64,000 bases of DNA from VRUE01 sp963715455 (GTDB lineage Bacteria; Actinomycetota; Thermoleophilia; Solirubrobacterales; 70-9), in contig OY970245.1 of assembly GCA_963715455.1 (NCBI GenBank), forward strand, positions 2,542,001 to 2,606,000. The letters run 5' to 3'. Below the pieces are notes generated by a model. It had not been told where the DNA came from. It made no database searches and was given only the letters and a program-made list of their open reading frames with translations. Of the stretch, positions 52,333-61,298 are shown one piece after another; the stretch's first letter is position 1, and the number at the start of each line of letters is the position of its first letter. A program made the translations under genes and the position numbers.

Positions 52333-53004
52333 CTAGGTCTGCGGAAACGGCTCCAGCCCCGCGTGCCAGGGCCCCGGCGGGTAGGTGTTGATGCCGCTCT
52401 CCTCCATCTCGACCTGCAGGCGCTTGAACAGCTGCCCCGCGTTCCCCAGTGCCGCTTTCAGCTCTGCCTCGCTGCGCTCGCGCAAGCGCCAGAGGAACCA
52501 GAGCTGGCGGTCGTTGATGCCGAAATCGATCTCGCCGGGGAGCGTCGTCACCCACTCGAGGAAGCCGGGACCGAAGAGCTCGCGCAGGGCGACGGGGTCG
52601 TACTCGCTCGGCACCGTGGCGAGGAAGCGCTTGTTGAACTCGATCGACTCGAACTGCACCTTGCGAGCGAAGCGCTGGGTGACGTGCTCGTGCCCCTCGA
52701 TCGACTCGACGTTGAAGGCAGGCACGACTTTGGCCAGGTCGGGCATGTGCGCCTTGGCGAGCAGTGCCGTGGGCAATACCGCCTTGTTGAAGAGGCTGCC
52801 GACCTCCTTCTCGTCGGCATCGCAGCAGGAGCCCCAGAAGCCCTCAGTCAACTGGCCGGTGAGGCGGTTGGTGCCGCCGACGCAGAGTGCCACCGGGCCG
52901 TCCTTGGGGTTGATCCCGCCAACCGGCTCATATTTCAGCTCGTTCCGCTGGCCGTACCCGGCAACGATCTCGGCCCAGTCCTGGGCTTCCTGCTTGGCCC
53001 CCAT
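52333..53004 (-). CDS. Uncharacterised protein (DUF3137-like C-terminal part)
   Basis: The 223-aa protein has FESIEFNKRFLATVPSEYDPVALRELFGPGFLEWVTTLPGEIDFGIN in pieces resembling DUF3137/LemA-associated proteins (an EFNxxF strand, then a helix ending at FLEW). No TM segment and no signal peptide are seen. It is divergent from lemA. I cannot assign a function; the family call is weak. Confidence 0.6.
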   Translation of the reverse strand: MGAKQEAQDWAEIVAGYGQRNELKYEPVGGINPKDGPVALCVGGTNRLTGQLTEGFWGSCCDADEKEVGSLFNKAVLPTALLAKAHMPDLAKVVPAFNVESIEGHEHVTQRFARKVQFESIEFNKRFLATVPSEYDPVALRELFGPGFLEWVTTLPGEIDFGINDRQLWFLWRLRERSEAELKAALGNAGQLFKRLQVEMEESGINTYPPGPWHAGLEPFPQT

Positions 53005-53029
53005 CGCTCGATCCTATGGCTCGGTCACC

Positions 53030-53076
53030 TGCTGCAACGCCTTGTGGCTCCGGGAGCACCGTAAAACGTTGCACCG
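53030..53076. repeat. Palindromic repeat copy 2
   Basis: TGCAACG (53033-53039) and CGTTGCA (53067-53073) are the arms. The block matches 29289-29336 (TGyAACGCyTTGTGG, then CCGTAAArCGTTrCACCGG). Here it lies in a divergent promoter region instead of between convergent genes. Confidence 0.65.
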
Positions 53077-53094
53077 GCGGGGCGGGGCAGTAGG

Positions 53095-53670
53095 ATGCCC
53101 GCAATGACTTGGGTCATCGTCGCCGTGGTCGCGATCATCGTCATCGCGGTCATCTACTACATCGCCAAGCGCAACTCGATCATCGCTGCGCGCAACCGGG
53201 TCGACGAGTCTTGGAGCGGCATCGACGTGCAGCTCAAGCGCCGCCACGACCTCGTGCCCAACCTGGTTGAGACGGTCAAGGGCTACGCCGAGCACGAGAG
53301 CCAGACCTTCGAGAAGACGACCCAGGCGCGGGCCGCCGCGATGGCCGCCGAAAGCGTCGAGGAAACCGCCAAGGCGGAGCAGAAACTGACCCAGGCGCTG
53401 GCCGACGTGCGCGCCGTCGCCGAGAACTACCCGACGCTGCGCGCCACCGAGAACTTCCAGCAGCTGAGCCGCAACCTCTCCGAGCTCGAGGACGAGATCC
53501 AGGCCTCCCGACGCATCTACAACTCCAACGTGCAGGCCTACAACACCGACATCGAACAGTTCCCGGGCTCGATCATCGCCAACCAGGGCGGCTTCACCAA
53601 ACGCGAGTTCTTCGAGATCGAGGACCCGGCCCAGCGCGAACCGGTCTCGGTCAGCTTCAGCAAAGACTGA
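53095..53670 (+). CDS. LemA family protein
   Basis: The 191-aa protein has an N-terminal TM (WVIVAVVAIIVIAVIYYIA) and the LemA helical body: NRVDESWSGIDVQLKRRHDLVPNLVETVKGYAEHE, NYPTLRATENFQQLSRNLSELEDEIQASRRIYN and VQAYNTDIEQFPGSIIANQGGF. It is anchored in the membrane with an exposed helical domain; the role is poorly known. Confidence 0.92.
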   Translation: MPAMTWVIVAVVAIIVIAVIYYIAKRNSIIAARNRVDESWSGIDVQLKRRHDLVPNLVETVKGYAEHESQTFEKTTQARAAAMAAESVEETAKAEQKLTQALADVRAVAENYPTLRATENFQQLSRNLSELEDEIQASRRIYNSNVQAYNTDIEQFPGSIIANQGGFTKREFFEIEDPAQREPVSVSFSKD

Positions 53671-53689
53671 GCATCCCTAAGATTTCCGC

Positions 53690-53881
53690 ATGAGCGCAAC
53701 CACCGAGGCGACCCTTTGGATCTGCGAGAGCTGCGGGTTCATCTACGACCCGGCTGAGGGCGATCCAGATGGTGGCATCCCGCCCGGAACCCGTTTCGAG
53801 GACATCCCCAAAGACTGGTTCTGCCCCGTATGCGGAGCCCGGACTTCAGACTTCCGACCCCTAGAGCCCGGCGAGGCCTGA
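53690..53881 (+). CDS. Rubredoxin
   Basis: The 63-aa protein has CESCGFIYDPAEGDPDGGIPPGTRFEDIPKDWFCPVCGA, with two CxxC pairs binding one iron. It is an electron carrier for alkane-type or other oxygenases and oxidoreductases; the flavin-dependent GMC-type oxidoreductase follows, though direct pairing is inference. TrEMBL-style rubredoxins have this length. Confidence 0.95.
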   Translation: MSATTEATLWICESCGFIYDPAEGDPDGGIPPGTRFEDIPKDWFCPVCGARTSDFRPLEPGEA

Positions 53882-53890
53882 TGCTCTCGA

Positions 53891-53969
53891 CCGCGGGTCC
53901 TGTCGTGAGGCAGGGGGGCCTGCGGGCGAGGTGTACGTCCTCGACCCCCCTGCCTCACGCCACCCGCGG
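53891..53969. promoter_or_regulatory. 79-nt nested hairpin between rubredoxin and oxidoreductase
   Basis: CCGCGGGT with CGTGAGGCAGGGGGG (53891-53918) pairs with CCCCCCTGCCTCACG and ACCCGCGG (53945-53969), leaving small internal loops. Inside, CGAGG (53927-53931) pairs with CCTCG (53939-53943). It may terminate rubredoxin transcription or control the downstream oxidoreductase, whose ATG follows 12 nt later without a visible RBS. Confidence 0.7.
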
Positions 53970-53981
53970 AAGCCACGTCTA

Positions 53982-55625
53982 ATGCACGACTTCGACTGGA
54001 TAGTCGTTGGTTCCGGATTCGGGGGCTCCGTATCCGCCTTGAGACTTGCTGAAAAGGGTTACTCGGTGGCGGTGTTGGAGTGCGGTAGCCGCTTTCGCGA
54101 CGAGGATTTCGCCGAGTCGAACCTGAAGCATCCGCGGCGCTACTTCTGGATGCCGAAGCTAGGCATGCGCGGTGTGCTGCGCATGACCTTCTTCAAGGAC
54201 GTCTTCATCGTCTCGGGCAGCGGCGTCGGCGGCGGCAGTCTGGGCTACGCCAACACCCTCTACCGGGCACGGCCGGCCTTCTTCGAGGACCCGCAGTGGA
54301 GCGAGCTGGGCAGCTGGGAGCGCGAACTGGCGCCGCACTACGACACCGCAGAGCGCATGCTCGGCGTAGTTGAGTACGAGGGCATCGGCCCGGCCGACAA
54401 GCTGCTGCAGGAATACGGCAAGGAGATCGGCGTCGGCGAGACCTTCACCAACACCCGCGTCGGCGTCTTCTTCGACAAGCCCGGCGTCGAGGTTCCCGAT
54501 CCCTTCTTCGAAGGCGAGGGCCCGAGCCGCACCGGTTGCATGCGCTGCGGAAGCTGCATGGTCGGCTGTCGCCACGGGGCCAAGAACACGCTGATGAAGA
54601 ACTACCTCTGGTTCGCCGAGAAGCTCGGCGTCGAGATCCAGCCCGAACGCCAGGTGACCGAGATCCGCCCGCTGGGCGCCGCCGACGGCTCCGACGGCTA
54701 CGCGGTGGCCAGCGAGCGCTCCGGCTCGCTGCTGCGCAAGAAGCGGCGCACGCTGACCGCTCGTGGGGTGATCGTCGCCGCCGGCGCGCTGGGCACCAAC
54801 AACCTGCTCGCCAACTGCCGCCACAACGGCGCCCTGCCGCACATCTCCGACCGCCTCGGCGATCTCGTGCGAACCAACTCGGAGTCGATCCAGTCGGTCA
54901 CCGCCCCCGACGACGAGCGCGACTTCAGCCGCTCGGTGGCGATCACCTCGAGCATCTACCCCGACCCCGACACCCACATCGAGGTGGTCACCTACGGTCA
55001 GGGCGGCGACGCGATGGCCAGCACCTTTACCGCGATGACCGGGCCGGGGACGAAATTGACGCGGCCGGTCAAGTGGCTCGCTGCCGTCCTGCGCCACCCG
55101 TTGCGCACGGCACGCATGCTGATCCCCCACCGCTGGTCGCAACGCACGGTGATCCTGCTGGTCATGCAGACGGTGGACGCGGCGATGCACTTCCGCCCCA
55201 AGCGCAAACTCTTCGGCAAGGGAGTGCGCCTGCAGACCGAACAGGACCCCGGCCGCCCCAACCCGACCTATATCCCCGCCGCCGAGCAGGTGACCCGCTG
55301 GTTCGCCAAGCGCATAGGCGGGGTCGCGCAGAGCGCGATCACCGAGTCGGTGCGCAACATCCCCTCGACCGCCCACATCCTCGGCGGCGCCGTGGTCGGC
55401 GCCGACCCCGAGAGCGGCGTCGTCGACGCGGGCAACCGGGTGTTCGGCTACGAGAACCTGCTGGTCACCGACGGGGCAGCGATCCCCGCTAACCCCGGCG
55501 TCAACCCGAGCCTGACGATCACCGCCAAGGCCGAGCACGCGATGTGCCTGATCCCACCCAAGGAGGGATCGGCACCGCGCGACCTGCCCGAGGCCGCGCG
55601 GCCGGCGACCCCCGTCGCCTCCTAG
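53982..55625 (+). CDS. GMC-type FAD-dependent oxidoreductase (cholesterol oxidase-like)
   Basis: From ATG 53982, 547 aa with an N-terminal FAD-binding VVGSGFGGSVSALRLAEKGYSVAVLECG, a cysteine cluster CMRCGSCMVGCRHGAKNTL (an unusual Cys-rich insert typical of this subfamily) and C-terminal GADPESGVVDAGNRVFGYENLLVTDGAAIPANPGVNPSLTITAKAEH. It oxidises an alcohol or steroid; the substrate is not known. The preceding hairpin and missing RBS make its translation control unusual. Confidence 0.9.
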   Translation: MHDFDWIVVGSGFGGSVSALRLAEKGYSVAVLECGSRFRDEDFAESNLKHPRRYFWMPKLGMRGVLRMTFFKDVFIVSGSGVGGGSLGYANTLYRARPAFFEDPQWSELGSWERELAPHYDTAERMLGVVEYEGIGPADKLLQEYGKEIGVGETFTNTRVGVFFDKPGVEVPDPFFEGEGPSRTGCMRCGSCMVGCRHGAKNTLMKNYLWFAEKLGVEIQPERQVTEIRPLGAADGSDGYAVASERSGSLLRKKRRTLTARGVIVAAGALGTNNLLANCRHNGALPHISDRLGDLVRTNSESIQSVTAPDDERDFSRSVAITSSIYPDPDTHIEVVTYGQGGDAMASTFTAMTGPGTKLTRPVKWLAAVLRHPLRTARMLIPHRWSQRTVILLVMQTVDAAMHFRPKRKLFGKGVRLQTEQDPGRPNPTYIPAAEQVTRWFAKRIGGVAQSAITESVRNIPSTAHILGGAVVGADPESGVVDAGNRVFGYENLLVTDGAAIPANPGVNPSLTITAKAEHAMCLIPPKEGSAPRDLPEAARPATPVAS

Positions 55626-55626
55626 C

Positions 55627-56232
55627 TCAGCCTGCCTCGCTGAGCCGCTGGGCGACGTAGTCCCAGTTGACGACGTTCCAGAAGGCGTCGATGTAGTCGG
55701 GGCGCTTGTTCTGGTACTTGAGGTAGTAGGCGTGCTCCCAGACGTCGCAGCCGAGCAGCGGCGTCGCGTCGTCGGAGATCGGCGAATCTTGGTTAGGCGT
55801 CGAGACGATCGCCAAGCCGGAGCCGTCCTTGACCAGCCATGCCCAGCCGGAACCGAAGCGGGCGATACCGGCTTCCTTGAACTGCTCCTTGAAGGCGTCG
55901 AAGGAGCCGAAGGCCTCGTCGATGCCGGCGGCCAGATCGCCGCTCGGCGCGCCGCCGCCATCGGGACTGAGCATCTGCCAGAAGAGCGTGTGGTTGTAGT
56001 GGCCGCCGGCGTTGTTACGCACCGGACCCTGCTTGTCACCCGGCAGACTGGAGAGGTTCCGCAGCACGTCCTCGACGTCACGATCGGCCCACTCGGTCCC
56101 CTCCAGCGCAGCGTTCGCTTTGTCAACGTAGGCCTGGTGATGCTTGTCGTGGTGAACTCGCATCGTCGCCTCGTCGATGTGGGGCTCGAGCGCGTCGTAT
56201 GCGTAAGGCAGGTCGGGAACCGAAAAGGCCAT
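55627..56232 (-). CDS. sodA: Superoxide dismutase (Mn/Fe type)
   Basis: The 201-aa protein starts MAFSVPDLPYAYDALEPHID. Metal ligands are H27 (MRVHHDKHHQAY), a histidine in GGHYNHTLFW, and D and H in GCDVWEHAYYLKYQNKRPDYI. STPNQDSPI carries the Gln typical of the Mn-utilising type. It detoxifies superoxide. The gene lies against the oxidoreductase stop, convergent. Confidence 0.93.
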   Translation of the reverse strand: MAFSVPDLPYAYDALEPHIDEATMRVHHDKHHQAYVDKANAALEGTEWADRDVEDVLRNLSSLPGDKQGPVRNNAGGHYNHTLFWQMLSPDGGGAPSGDLAAGIDEAFGSFDAFKEQFKEAGIARFGSGWAWLVKDGSGLAIVSTPNQDSPISDDATPLLGCDVWEHAYYLKYQNKRPDYIDAFWNVVNWDYVAQRLSEAG

Positions 56233-56371
56233 CTGGCGTCTCCTTCGATCGTGATGTTGAAGTCTGGGGGAGCCTAACGGCTTGCTAGCGTGTACCTGAG
56301 AGCGGCTGCACGGCCTCAGAGCAGGCTCCAAGGGCGGACGAGAAACAAGGCACCCGGCCCACGAGGGCGCA

Positions 56372-57196
56372 ATGGCAGCCAGGCGCGAAACAGACGACAG
56401 CGATACTGCCCGCCCCCCGGGGACGAACGAGCAGCTCGCCAGCGAACGCGAGCTTTGGGAGCGCTTTGCTAAGGACCGCGATCCCACCATCCGCGAGGAG
56501 CTTGTACGACGCAACCTAGCCTTTGCCAAGCGCCTGGCCCTGCGTTACAGAGGCGCCAGTGAGTCCTTCGACGACCTTCTACAGGTCGCCAATCTCGGCC
56601 TGCTTAACGCCGTCGACCGCTTCGATCCGGAGCGGGGCATCCCCTTCACCGCCTTCGCCTCGCCGACCATTCTCGGCGAGCTGAAGCGCCATTTCCGCGA
56701 TCGCGTCTGGACCGTGCGCGTACCCCGTGGCCTGCACGACCGCATGGCCGAAGTCGACAAGGCGATCACCGAGCTGACCAAGCAACTGCAGCGCTCGCCT
56801 TCGGTCGGCGAGATCGCCGAGCGACTGGGGCTTGAGCAGATCGACGTGCTCGAGGTGATGGAGGCGAATCACAACCGCCGCCCCCTCTCGCTCGATCGCC
56901 CAGCCGGGGGTGAGGAGTCCGACGAAGCGCCCCCGTCCGAATGGGTGGGCACCGAAGACGAGCGCTTCGAGCTAGTCGAGGGCCGCATCGCGCTCGACGC
57001 CGCCCTGCCCTACCTCGAGGAGCGCGAGCGGATCGTGCTGCGCTTGCGCTTCGTCGAGGACATGACTCAGTCTCAAATTGCCGAGCAGATCGGCCACTCG
57101 CAGATGCACGTCTCGCGCATCCTGCGCCGAGCCCTGGCTCAGATCCGGGAGCGGATCGAGGCGGAGGAACGCGACGTCGAAGGCAAGCGCGACTAA
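56372..57196 (+). CDS. Group 3 sigma factor, SigB/SigF-type
   Basis: The 274-aa protein has region 2 (RRNLAFAKRLALRYRGASESFDDLLQVANLGLLNAVDRFDPERGIPFTAFASPTILGELKRHFRD split across the domain), region 3 (LTKQLQRSPSVGEIAERLGLEQIDVLEVM) and region 4 (LPYLEERERIVLRLRFVEDMTQSQIAEQIGHSQMHVSRIL). It recruits RNA polymerase to stress promoters. It converges on the HATPase anti-sigma gene with shared stop bases. Confidence 0.93.
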   Translation: MAARRETDDSDTARPPGTNEQLASERELWERFAKDRDPTIREELVRRNLAFAKRLALRYRGASESFDDLLQVANLGLLNAVDRFDPERGIPFTAFASPTILGELKRHFRDRVWTVRVPRGLHDRMAEVDKAITELTKQLQRSPSVGEIAERLGLEQIDVLEVMEANHNRRPLSLDRPAGGEESDEAPPSEWVGTEDERFELVEGRIALDAALPYLEERERIVLRLRFVEDMTQSQIAEQIGHSQMHVSRILRRALAQIRERIEAEERDVEGKRD

Positions 57197-58038
57197 GCGC
57201 CCTGGATTCCGAGGAAGCGGACGATCAGGTAGTCGCCATCGCTCGACTCATCGACGGCCAGCTCATCGGCCAGCGCCTCCAGTGAGCCCCCTACCTCGGG
57301 CAGCTCGAGCTGGCGACGGATCTCTCCAGCGCCGCCTTTCTCCATCGGGCCGAGGCGCAACTCCAACCCCTGCTCGCTCTCGCTGAGACCGAGGCGCACA
57401 CAGCCGTCGGCAAAGCGGCCCGGTGCCGCCTCGGCAATTGCGTCGGTGACCAGCACCGCATCAGAAACACGCTCGACCGAGAGGTCACGCCGCGCCGCGA
57501 GGGCGCCGACCATGCGAGCCAGCACCGGTTCGAGCAGCTCGGCGCGACCGACGGCGATCTCGGTCCCGGTCACCTCCGGACTGAGCTGCTGCTCGCTGTG
57601 GGCGCCATTGGTGCCACCGCCTTCGAGGGGAAGGCGCATCATCACCTCGGTGCCGCGCCCCAGGCCCCCGGAGATACTGAAGCTACTCGAGAGGGCAGCG
57701 ATCAGCGAGAGGCCGAGGCGCAGGCTGTCTCGCTCGGAGTCCGCCTGCGGACTGATCCCGGAGCCGCTGTCGCTGATCACCACGGTGAGGCCCTCGCTGT
57801 CGGGTTCGGCCTCGACCAGCAGTGGCCCGACGCCGTCGGGGTAGGCGTGCACGACGACGTTCATGCAGGCCTCGGTGACCACCGTCTTGAGGTCGGCGAG
57901 CCCGGTCTCGTCCATGCCGATCTGCTCAGCCAGACCGGCCAGGGCATGGCGGACGACGGCGACGTTCTCCGCTCTGGCGGGGAGCCTCATCTGCAGGCCT
58001 TTTGGCCTCTCGGTGGTGGTAGAGCCGTTCGCCATCAA
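57193..58038 (-). CDS. HATPase-type anti-sigma regulatory factor (RsbW/SpoIIAB-like, tandem)
   Basis: The 281-aa protein has an intact N-terminal HATPase_c domain: N-box TVVTEACMNVVVHAYPD, G1 box VVISDSGSGISPQ and SLRLGLSLIAALSSSFSI. The C-terminal half (about 150-281) repeats the outline of a second such domain with degenerate motifs. It likely binds and phosphorylates anti-sigma antagonists and restrains a sigma factor, such as the convergent SigB/F-type protein (inference). Confidence 0.83.
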   Translation of the reverse strand: MMANGSTTTERPKGLQMRLPARAENVAVVRHALAGLAEQIGMDETGLADLKTVVTEACMNVVVHAYPDGVGPLLVEAEPDSEGLTVVISDSGSGISPQADSERDSLRLGLSLIAALSSSFSISGGLGRGTEVMMRLPLEGGGTNGAHSEQQLSPEVTGTEIAVGRAELLEPVLARMVGALAARRDLSVERVSDAVLVTDAIAEAAPGRFADGCVRLGLSESEQGLELRLGPMEKGGAGEIRRQLELPEVGGSLEALADELAVDESSDGDYLIVRFLGIQGA

Positions 58039-58160
58039 ACCTTCACGCCGGAGTCGTGTTCCCCTCAGAAGGGACCGCGAGCATAACCGTCTGCCTAGGC
58101 CATCTCGGTACCCGTGGGGGGATGGCGCAAAACGGGCGCACCGACGAATCGCCCTCTAGC

Positions 58161-58565
58161 TCAAGCCGAGATGCTGGCAAAGCGAGCGACCGCCGCGTCG
58201 GGATCGACGAACACCTCGCCCCGCACGAAGAGGCCCTCGGCGGTCCTCCAGATCCAGGCCACGGGCATGTCGCGGATGCCGAGCTCGCGGCTGCGCACGT
58301 AGACGCGGCCGACGACCAGCAGGTGATCGCTGCGCCGCTCGACCCGGCTCGGCGTGATCAGCAGCTCTTCCCAGAGGTTTTCGACGTCGGTGAGGTACTG
58401 GCGCAGGCCCTCGCGACCGCTGTAGGGGGACTCGCGACCGGCTTCTTCGCCGGTCACCCCGACGAATTCCATCCCCTCGGCGCAGAGCTCGACCATCGCC
58501 TCGGCGTCGCGCTGGTTGAACGCTTGGAAGAGAAGTGCGACGCGCGCCTCGGGGGATTCAGCCAT
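58161..58565 (-). CDS. SnoaL-like (NTF2-fold) protein
   Basis: The 134-aa protein has the cone-like fold pattern: RVALLFQAFNQRDAEAMVELCAEGMEFVGVTGE, GREGLRQYLTDVENLWEELLITP, and LVVGRVYVRSRELG. Family members are dehydratases, isomerases or binding proteins; function unknown. Its start overlaps the phosphatase 3' end by 8 nt. Confidence 0.85.
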   Translation of the reverse strand: MAESPEARVALLFQAFNQRDAEAMVELCAEGMEFVGVTGEEAGRESPYSGREGLRQYLTDVENLWEELLITPSRVERRSDHLLVVGRVYVRSRELGIRDMPVAWIWRTAEGLFVRGEVFVDPDAAVARFASISA

Positions 58566-59960
58566 CGATCCCCGCCGTCATTCCCAGTGGCGCAGGGTTG
58601 GCCCGCGGCAAATCCTCGCCGGCCCTGGCGAGGGCGAGGATCGCGGCGTCGTCATCGAGCACGCCAGCTGTGAAGGAACGCAAAGCCCCCTCGAGTCGCT
58701 GCACTACATCGGCAGGGTTGCTCGTGCCCGCCAACTGCGCTCGTAGCCGTGGCTCGCCGAAGCGACCCTCGCTGCCAGCCGCCTCGACGATCCCATCGGT
58801 GATCATCACCAGCTGCTGGCCGGGCGCTAGGCGGCAGTACTCGACTTGCCACTGAGCATCGGAGAAAGCGCCCAACACAGGCCCGCTCTCAGCGGCATCG
58901 AGCACCCGCTCGCCGTCGACCAGCAGGGGCGGTGGGTGGCCGGCGACCGCGATCCGTACCGGCTGGGCGCCATCTTCGCTCAACGTCAGCACGGCGATGC
59001 TGCACAGCGCCCCGCCGCGGCGAGCGAGCAGCGCGCGGTTGAGCGTCGCCAGTGCGATCAGCGGATCGTCGGTCAACACGGCGGCTGTACGCAGCGTGTA
59101 ACGGGCCAGGGCCGTGATCGATGCTGCCCGCGCCCCACGGCCGGTGACATCGCCGATCACCAGCATCCAGCCGCCAGCAACGCGGAAGGCGTCGTAGAAG
59201 TCCCCCCCGACCTCGTTCTCGGCCCCCGCTGGCTGGTACATCGCGGCCAGCGACCAGCAGGGAATATGGGGAAGCGGTGGCGGCAGCAGACCGTGCTGCA
59301 GGGTCTCGGCAATCTCCGCCCTGGCCGCTTCGACTTGCTCGAGATTGGCGAAGAGCCCGCGGTTGTCGAGGGTCAGCGCAACGCGTCCCGAGAGGATCCA
59401 GGCGAAGTGGGCGTCGTCCTTGCGGTAGCGCCGCCGAGACCAGGCAACGACAAGGGTCAGCGTGCCGGTCACCTTGCCCCTAGCGTGCAGGGCGACGGTG
59501 ATCGCCGATCGCACACCGAGACCCCGCAGGAAATCGAGGTCGGGACCATCGTCGTGGGCGAGCTGCCGCAGCTCGGCGTCTGACATGCGCTCGAAGAAGC
59601 GCGGCTCGAAGGAGGGCTCAGCCTCGCCCTCGATCATCCAGGCAGGTGTCGAAGGTGCCCTCTCCCGCAAGCGCTGCGCGATCTCGGGGGCGGCACCCGG
59701 CGCCACACCCACCGCGACGCGGCGCACGCTGCCCGCCTCGATCACGTCGATCATGCAGAAGTCGGCCAGCTCCGGAACGAGGATGTCGCAGATCGCATCG
59801 AAGGTCTCCTCGAGCGTCCCCCCGCCTCGGAGACCGCGGCGATCTTGCCCAGCGTCGCAAAGCGACGCCGTGCCTTCCTTGCCCGCAGCCAGAACACGAC
59901 AAGGCAAGCGCACAAAACTGCCAACGCCAGCTCCAGTGCGGATATTGCGATCCAGCTCAA
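58558..59960 (-). pseudogene. SpoIIE/PP2C-type phosphatase with GAF domain, apparent frameshift
   Basis: A TM start (MSWIAISALELALAVLCACLVVFWL, 59960 onward) continues as GKIAAVSEAGG, then the frame must shift at a run of six G (about 59816-59823) to enter TLEETFDAICDILVPELADF and the GAF and SpoIIE domains (GGDFYDAFRVAGGWMLVIGDVTGRGARAAS, with metal-binding D, to ITDGIVEAAGSEG). One extra G restores an intact membrane phosphatase. Either a homopolymer sequencing error or a real inactivation of the stress-signalling phosphatase. Confidence 0.8.
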
Positions 59961-60008
59961 TGTGCCTTCCTGTCCGGGACTAGCCTAGCGGCGGGAAGGC
60001 GGTCCGTT

Positions 60009-61142
60009 TCAGGGGGTTTCGCGCAGAGCGCGAGCCGAGGCACGCGGGACCGCGCCGGCTTCCCCACCGGTCCAGGCGTTGAAGCGATACCAGGCGGGCT
60101 TCGCTTCTCGACCGGTGGTGAGCAGGCCAGCCGAGTCGCAGAACTGGCAGTTGCCGCCGACGTCGGCCCAAGAGAACCACCAAACGCCGCCGATCCGCCA
60201 GCGTCCGCGATTGCCAACCAACATCGCGAAGGAGCGATCGAGTTCGCGGGCCTGACCGCGGGGGCCCCGCTCCCAGCGGGACTCGAAGCCGTCCGAGCCC
60301 CAGCCCATCTCGGTCACGTAGAGCTTCGTCCCGGCGTCGCCGTTGAGGCGCATGACGGCGCGCAGGTTTTCGATCTGCGCTTCCATCGCGCCGGCATCGG
60401 CCACGTACGGGTGCAGGGCGACGCCGTCGAAGTGGCGCTTGATCCCCGGAGTCCCATAGACGCCAGCAAGGAAGTCTGCCGAGTGGATGTTGGGCGGCAC
60501 CTGCAGCGGCCGCCCGAAGAGGCCGCCGAGGATCACGGTGGAACCGGGATCGAGGCGGTGTAGGAGGCGGCCGGAGATGCGGATCAAGTTGGCGAAGGTG
60601 TCCGGATCTGGGACGCGGGAGAAAGTGACGATGTTCTCCTCGTTCCAGATCTCCCACTGACGGATCGGCAGCTGGGGAAGGTCGGGATTTTCGCTCCAGA
60701 ATCGCCCACCCGGCCCGTAGCGGTTGACGGCCGAGCGCAGGAAGCGCAGCCACTCGTGCCGCTGGCGGGCATTGACCACCGGCTCGCTGCCGAGCCGAGG
60801 AGAGACCCATTGCGGGGTGCCCCAGAGGAAAGGGAAGGCCCGGATGCGCTGTTCGGCGGCGAGCCGCACGTGGTCGTCGAATCCCACCCAGTTGGGTTCG
60901 AACCGCTCGGCTGGCGTGGGCACGAGGTCGGCCCAGTTCATCGGCAGGCGCACGCTCTTCACCCCGGCCAGCTCCATCAGCTGGTAGTCCTCGCCCCCGG
61001 TCGGCCCCTGCGGCGACATGCCGATGAAGCCCCGGGGCGCCTTGTCCGGCGGCACGGCACCGAGACCGGCCATTGTCGGCGTCAACGCCAGCAGCGTCAG
61101 GGTGAGCGGGATTAGAAGAAGTTTGCGCATGCGTCCCAACAT
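60009..61142 (-). CDS. Secreted glycoside hydrolase (clan GH-A-like)
   Basis: Starting MLGRMRKLLLIPLTLTLLAL, the 377-aa product has a signal peptide. A TIM-barrel glycosidase pattern follows: VRLPMNWADLVPTP, the acid/base IWNEENIV (WNE) and the nucleophile in TEMGWGSDGFESRWERG. GH39/GH5-like families share it; substrate unknown. A longer N-terminus is possible from 61190. Confidence 0.8.
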   Translation of the reverse strand: MLGRMRKLLLIPLTLTLLALTPTMAGLGAVPPDKAPRGFIGMSPQGPTGGEDYQLMELAGVKSVRLPMNWADLVPTPAERFEPNWVGFDDHVRLAAEQRIRAFPFLWGTPQWVSPRLGSEPVVNARQRHEWLRFLRSAVNRYGPGGRFWSENPDLPQLPIRQWEIWNEENIVTFSRVPDPDTFANLIRISGRLLHRLDPGSTVILGGLFGRPLQVPPNIHSADFLAGVYGTPGIKRHFDGVALHPYVADAGAMEAQIENLRAVMRLNGDAGTKLYVTEMGWGSDGFESRWERGPRGQARELDRSFAMLVGNRGRWRIGGVWWFSWADVGGNCQFCDSAGLLTTGREAKPAWYRFNAWTGGEAGAVPRASARALRETP

Positions 61143-61298
61143 TGACCCCTTGCGCAGACGAAAGTCGCGCTCAACTGCGCATGAGTTCATCGAACGGTAT
61201 CTCTACCAGAGCTCGTCACGATCACCGATCGGTGTCGGGTACCAGGTAAGAGTCTGTCGAATACATGAAAGTTTTTGATTAGAGCTATGGTGCTCTAG

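Noticed and set aside
55627..56529. 99-residue N-terminal extension of the superoxide dismutase
   Set aside because: It is antisense to the sigma-factor gene and unlike any SOD; the standard MAFSVPDLPY start at 56232 is used.
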